DNA of 8,183 nucleotides from Glaciecola sp049650345 (GTDB taxonomy: Bacteria; Pseudomonadota; Gammaproteobacteria; Enterobacterales; Alteromonadaceae): NCBI GenBank assembly GCA_049650345.1, contig JBARZY010000010.1:1-8183 (forward strand), read 5' to 3'. Positions within the stretch are counted from its first letter, which is position 1, and every line of letters begins with the position of its first letter. The translations under genes were made by a program, and so were the position numbers. The notes under the pieces are model-generated. The model did not search any database. It was not told the origin of the DNA and saw only the letters and a list, made by a program, of their open reading frames with translations. Shown here piece by piece: positions 6,174-8,183 of this stretch.

Positions 6174-7517
6174 ATGCCTAGTTTGATTATTTTTGTCACC
6201 TTATTCGCAGTCTCCTTTGTTAGCGTTGCCAGCCAGCCTGAACAAATTATTAAACCCATGCGCGAGCGAGCTGAGTTAATTGATAATATGCTCAACGATA
6301 AGCTTAGTAATACCTTGCCTGCTTTAATGGAGGCAAATAACATTGATATGTGGATATTGATATCACGGGAATACAACGAAGATCCGGTACTAAAAACCAT
6401 GCTTCCGTCTACATGGTTGTCGGCGCGCAGGCGTACCATATTGGTAATATACAACCCAGGTGATGGCCAAGCACTTGAGCGTTATGCAGTGGCGCGCTAT
6501 CAAGTTGCTAATATGTTTAACAAAGCATGGGACAAAGAAAAGCAGCCAAACCAATGGCAGCGTTTAGTTGAGCTAATTGAGCAAAAGCAGCCTAAAGCGA
6601 TTGGCATCAACAAGTCACAACACCATGCATTGGCCGACGGCATGACCGCGACCGAATATTTAGCATTTAAAGACAAACTAGGACCACAATTAAGCAACAA
6701 ATTAGTGAGCGCCGAGCACTTGGCTATTGCTTGGCTTGAGACCAGAACGGCGATGGAAATGGAGGTGTACCCTAAAATTGTCGCTTTTGGACATGCTATC
6801 ATTAAGCAAGCTTACACCAACAAGGTCATTACCCCCGGCATTACCACAACCGAAGATCTAGTGTGGTGGTTACGCGACAAATCTAAAGAATTAGGCGTGA
6901 CAAATTGGTTTCATCCAAGTGTATCTATACAACGCTCCGACGCTGAAAAATTTGACCAAATAAATGCCTTCAGCAAACGTGCAAAAAACAACGTCATCAT
7001 GCCAGGTGATCTACTGCACATGGATTTTGGCATAACGTATTTACGTTTAAATACCGACCAACAACAACATGCTTATGTGCTTAAACCTGGGGAAACTCAA
7101 GCGCCAGATTATTTAATAAAGGCGTTGGCAAAAGCCAACAGGCTTCAAGATATATTCACGCAAATGTTTGCCACCGGCAGAACCGGCAATGAAATATTAA
7201 AAGCGGCGCGCAAACAAGCAATTGAAGAAGGCATTAAACCCGCCATTTATACTCACCCATTGGGTTATCACGGGCATGCAGCAGGCACAACTTTAGGCAT
7301 GTGGGATCAACAAATGGGTGTACCGGTACAAGGTGATTATCCACTGCATGCGAATACCGCATATTCAATAGAACTAAATGCCGCATCGTTTATTGAGCCT
7401 TGGGGCAAAGAGGTACGCATAATGCTAGAAGAAAACGCTTTTTTTGATGGTAACAAGGTTACCTATATGGATGGGAGGCAAACTCAGTTCCATCTGATTA
7501 AGAGCGCTAGCGATTAG
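6174..7517 (+). CDS. Exported M24 family metallopeptidase (Xaa-Pro aminopeptidase/creatinase fold)
   Basis: This 447-residue protein has an N-terminal hydrophobic segment (residues 4-19, LIIFVTLFAVSFVSVA) consistent with a signal peptide cleaved near residue 20. The n-region has no lysine or arginine, which is unusual. A creatinase-like N-terminal domain (about 30-190) is followed by the pita-bread catalytic domain (about 195-440). The five expected ligands of the dinuclear metal site can be placed: D284 (HMDFGI), D295 (NTDQQ), a histidine in HPLGYHGHAAG (H366 or H368), E400 (YSIELN) and E419 or E420 (IMLEENAFF). Members cleave peptides with proline after the first residue, but some have other roles, so the substrate is unproven. 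The ATG at 6174 lacks a clear Shine-Dalgarno sequence; no better in-frame start exists before the upstream stop. Its 3' end overlaps the convergent DUF2177 gene by 11 bp. Confidence 0.88.
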   Translation: MPSLIIFVTLFAVSFVSVASQPEQIIKPMRERAELIDNMLNDKLSNTLPALMEANNIDMWILISREYNEDPVLKTMLPSTWLSARRRTILVIYNPGDGQALERYAVARYQVANMFNKAWDKEKQPNQWQRLVELIEQKQPKAIGINKSQHHALADGMTATEYLAFKDKLGPQLSNKLVSAEHLAIAWLETRTAMEMEVYPKIVAFGHAIIKQAYTNKVITPGITTTEDLVWWLRDKSKELGVTNWFHPSVSIQRSDAEKFDQINAFSKRAKNNVIMPGDLLHMDFGITYLRLNTDQQQHAYVLKPGETQAPDYLIKALAKANRLQDIFTQMFATGRTGNEILKAARKQAIEEGIKPAIYTHPLGYHGHAAGTTLGMWDQQMGVPVQGDYPLHANTAYSIELNAASFIEPWGKEVRIMLEENAFFDGNKVTYMDGRQTQFHLIKSASD

Positions 7518-7935
7518 CCACGAGGGTAAAGCCAAACCAACCCACCATGGCACATGTAGCTGTTAAGCATGTGCCCCACGCCCAATCAATCAACATGATC
7601 TTAAGCGTAAAACCTTCTAAAATACTGTAATTTGTTAGGTTGTAAGCGCCATAACTGGCAATACCTAACAGCGCGCCATCTATCAAGGCGTAGTACCAAG
7701 GCTTGTCACGATTGGGGACTACTGCCAACACAAAAGTAATACTGCCGTACATGATATAAAACACCAGCCAAGGCCACGTGATAAATTCAGCACGCAACAT
7801 GCCTTTCATTTCAGTTTGGTACCATGAACTGGCAATGTTGCCCAACCAAATGGCATCGAGTATTGCAAAAGCAATAAAGATACATACCAAAGAAGCGGCA
7901 ATGGCGGTAGCAAATAAACGGATTTTAGCAAGCAT
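7507..7935 (-). CDS. DUF2177 family integral membrane protein
   Basis: This small inner-membrane protein of 142 residues has four predicted transmembrane helices, about 7-29, 51-74, 82-98 and 112-139. Family landmarks are LDAIWL (26-31) at the end of helix 1, GAYNLTNYS (96-104) after helix 3 and the acidic-aromatic DWAWGT (117-122) in helix 4. The function of the family is unknown. The start at 7935 has a clear ribosome site (AAGGA at 7947-7943, 7-nt spacer). folE lies upstream on the same strand, but a terminator separates them. Its last codons overlap the convergent M24 gene (7507-7517). Confidence 0.88.
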   Translation of the reverse strand: MLAKIRLFATAIAASLVCIFIAFAILDAIWLGNIASSWYQTEMKGMLRAEFITWPWLVFYIMYGSITFVLAVVPNRDKPWYYALIDGALLGIASYGAYNLTNYSILEGFTLKIMLIDWAWGTCLTATCAMVGWFGFTLVANR

Positions 7936-7954
7936 GATAGCGTCCTTGTTAAAG

Positions 7955-7981
7955 AAAAAAAGGGCCTAATTAAGCCCTTTT
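7955..7981 (-). terminator. Rho-independent terminator of folE
   Basis: On the minus strand AAAAGGGC (7981-7974) pairs perfectly with GCCCTTTT (7965-7958) across an 8-nt loop, and the T run continues to 7955, giving seven consecutive T. It lies 19 bp past the folE stop and just before the DUF2177 ribosome site. On the plus strand only four T follow the stem, so it could also act weakly on transcripts coming from the M24 gene. Confidence 0.85.
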
Positions 7982-7999
7982 AATAGGTGGTGTTACAAA

Positions 8000-8183
8000 C
8001 TAAAGCTGGAAAAACTCACGTCTTAAATCGCGGTCGGTATTAAACGCGCCGCCCAAAGATGAAGTTTTAGTATAAGAATTGGTATCGCGAATACCTCGCG
8101 CTTTAACGCAATAATGTGTGGCGTTAATACTAACAGCTACGTCTTTAGTGCCTGTTAATGCCTGCAGAGCCACCATAACTTGT
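8000..8183 (-). CDS. folE: GTP cyclohydrolase I (partial, C-terminal 60 residues)
   Basis: The last 60 codons and stop of GTP cyclohydrolase I are present; the start lies beyond the right edge. The enzyme converts GTP to 7,8-dihydroneopterin triphosphate, the first step of tetrahydrofolate synthesis, as a cytoplasmic homodecamer. The segment DVAVSINATHYCVKARGIRD closely resembles the E. coli FolE C-terminus. It carries the cysteine equivalent to zinc ligand Cys181 (C25 of this fragment), the adjacent active-site histidine (H23) and the arginine of KARG that helps bind GTP. TSSLGGAF and the REFFQL end also fit. No frameshift is seen. A strong terminator follows 19 bp downstream, so it is probably transcribed separately from DUF2177. 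Confidence 0.93.
   Translation of the reverse strand, partial: QVMVALQALTGTKDVAVSINATHYCVKARGIRDTNSYTKTSSLGGAFNTDRDLRREFFQL

Noticed and set aside
6155..6454. Minus-strand open frame opposite the M24 N-terminus
   Set aside because: The plus-strand frame encodes a signal peptide and a recognisable M24 protein; the minus frame has no recognisable motif.
7449..7463. GGTAAC-AAG-GTTACC hairpin near the end of the M24 gene as a terminator
   Set aside because: It lies in coding sequence, and no T run follows it on either strand; on the minus strand A residues follow.

Overview
This is a chromosomal stretch of about 8.2 kb with moderate-to-low GC. It looks like a marine gammaproteobacterium of the Alteromonadales type. 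That assignment is inferred from the gamma-type GTP cyclohydrolase I C-terminus, the PhnA and DinB family proteins, the secreted GH13 lipoprotein and the general codon use. It rests on remembered protein families, not on a database search. I see no insertion sequence, phage gene, CRISPR array, tRNA or rRNA.

Layout. On the minus strand at the left are a PhnA-domain protein (cut by the window edge, 1-309) and, upstream of it, a DinB-superfamily protein (382-885). A terminator-like hairpin with a T-tract (336-360) lies between them. A 320-bp divergent intergenic region (886-1205) follows. It holds a perfect FNR-type box (TTGAT-N4-ATCAA), an overlapping 9-bp-arm inverted repeat, a terminator-like hairpin and a perfect TATAAT for the rightward genes.

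Five plus-strand genes come next: an aldo/keto reductase (1206-2171), an outer-membrane-type lipoprotein alpha-amylase of family GH13 (2283-4415), an iron-containing alcohol dehydrogenase with a TTG start (4487-5647), a small hotdog-fold acyl-CoA thioesterase (5676-6131) and an exported M24 metallopeptidase (6174-7517). Gaps are 111, 71, 28 and 42 bp. The last three genes look like a transcription unit. A large imperfect inverted repeat ends just before the alcohol dehydrogenase ribosome site.

At the right, a DUF2177 membrane protein (7507-7935, minus) converges on the M24 gene and overlaps it by 11 bp. Upstream of it, past a rho-independent terminator (7955-7981), is the C-terminal part of folE (8000-8183, minus).

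How the genes fit together. The amylase would cut alpha-glucans at the cell surface or in the periplasm. The aldo/keto reductase and Fe-alcohol dehydrogenase are cytoplasmic NAD(P)H-linked carbonyl/alcohol enzymes. The FNR box suggests, but does not prove, an oxygen-responsive switch for the divergent region. The thioesterase, peptidase, DUF2177 and folE genes have no obvious pathway link to these. I do not see a clearly undescribed system here. The most interesting signals are regulatory: the FNR-like box with its three alternating half-sites, the hairpin before the alcohol dehydrogenase, the terminator just upstream of phnA, and the convergent end without a terminator.
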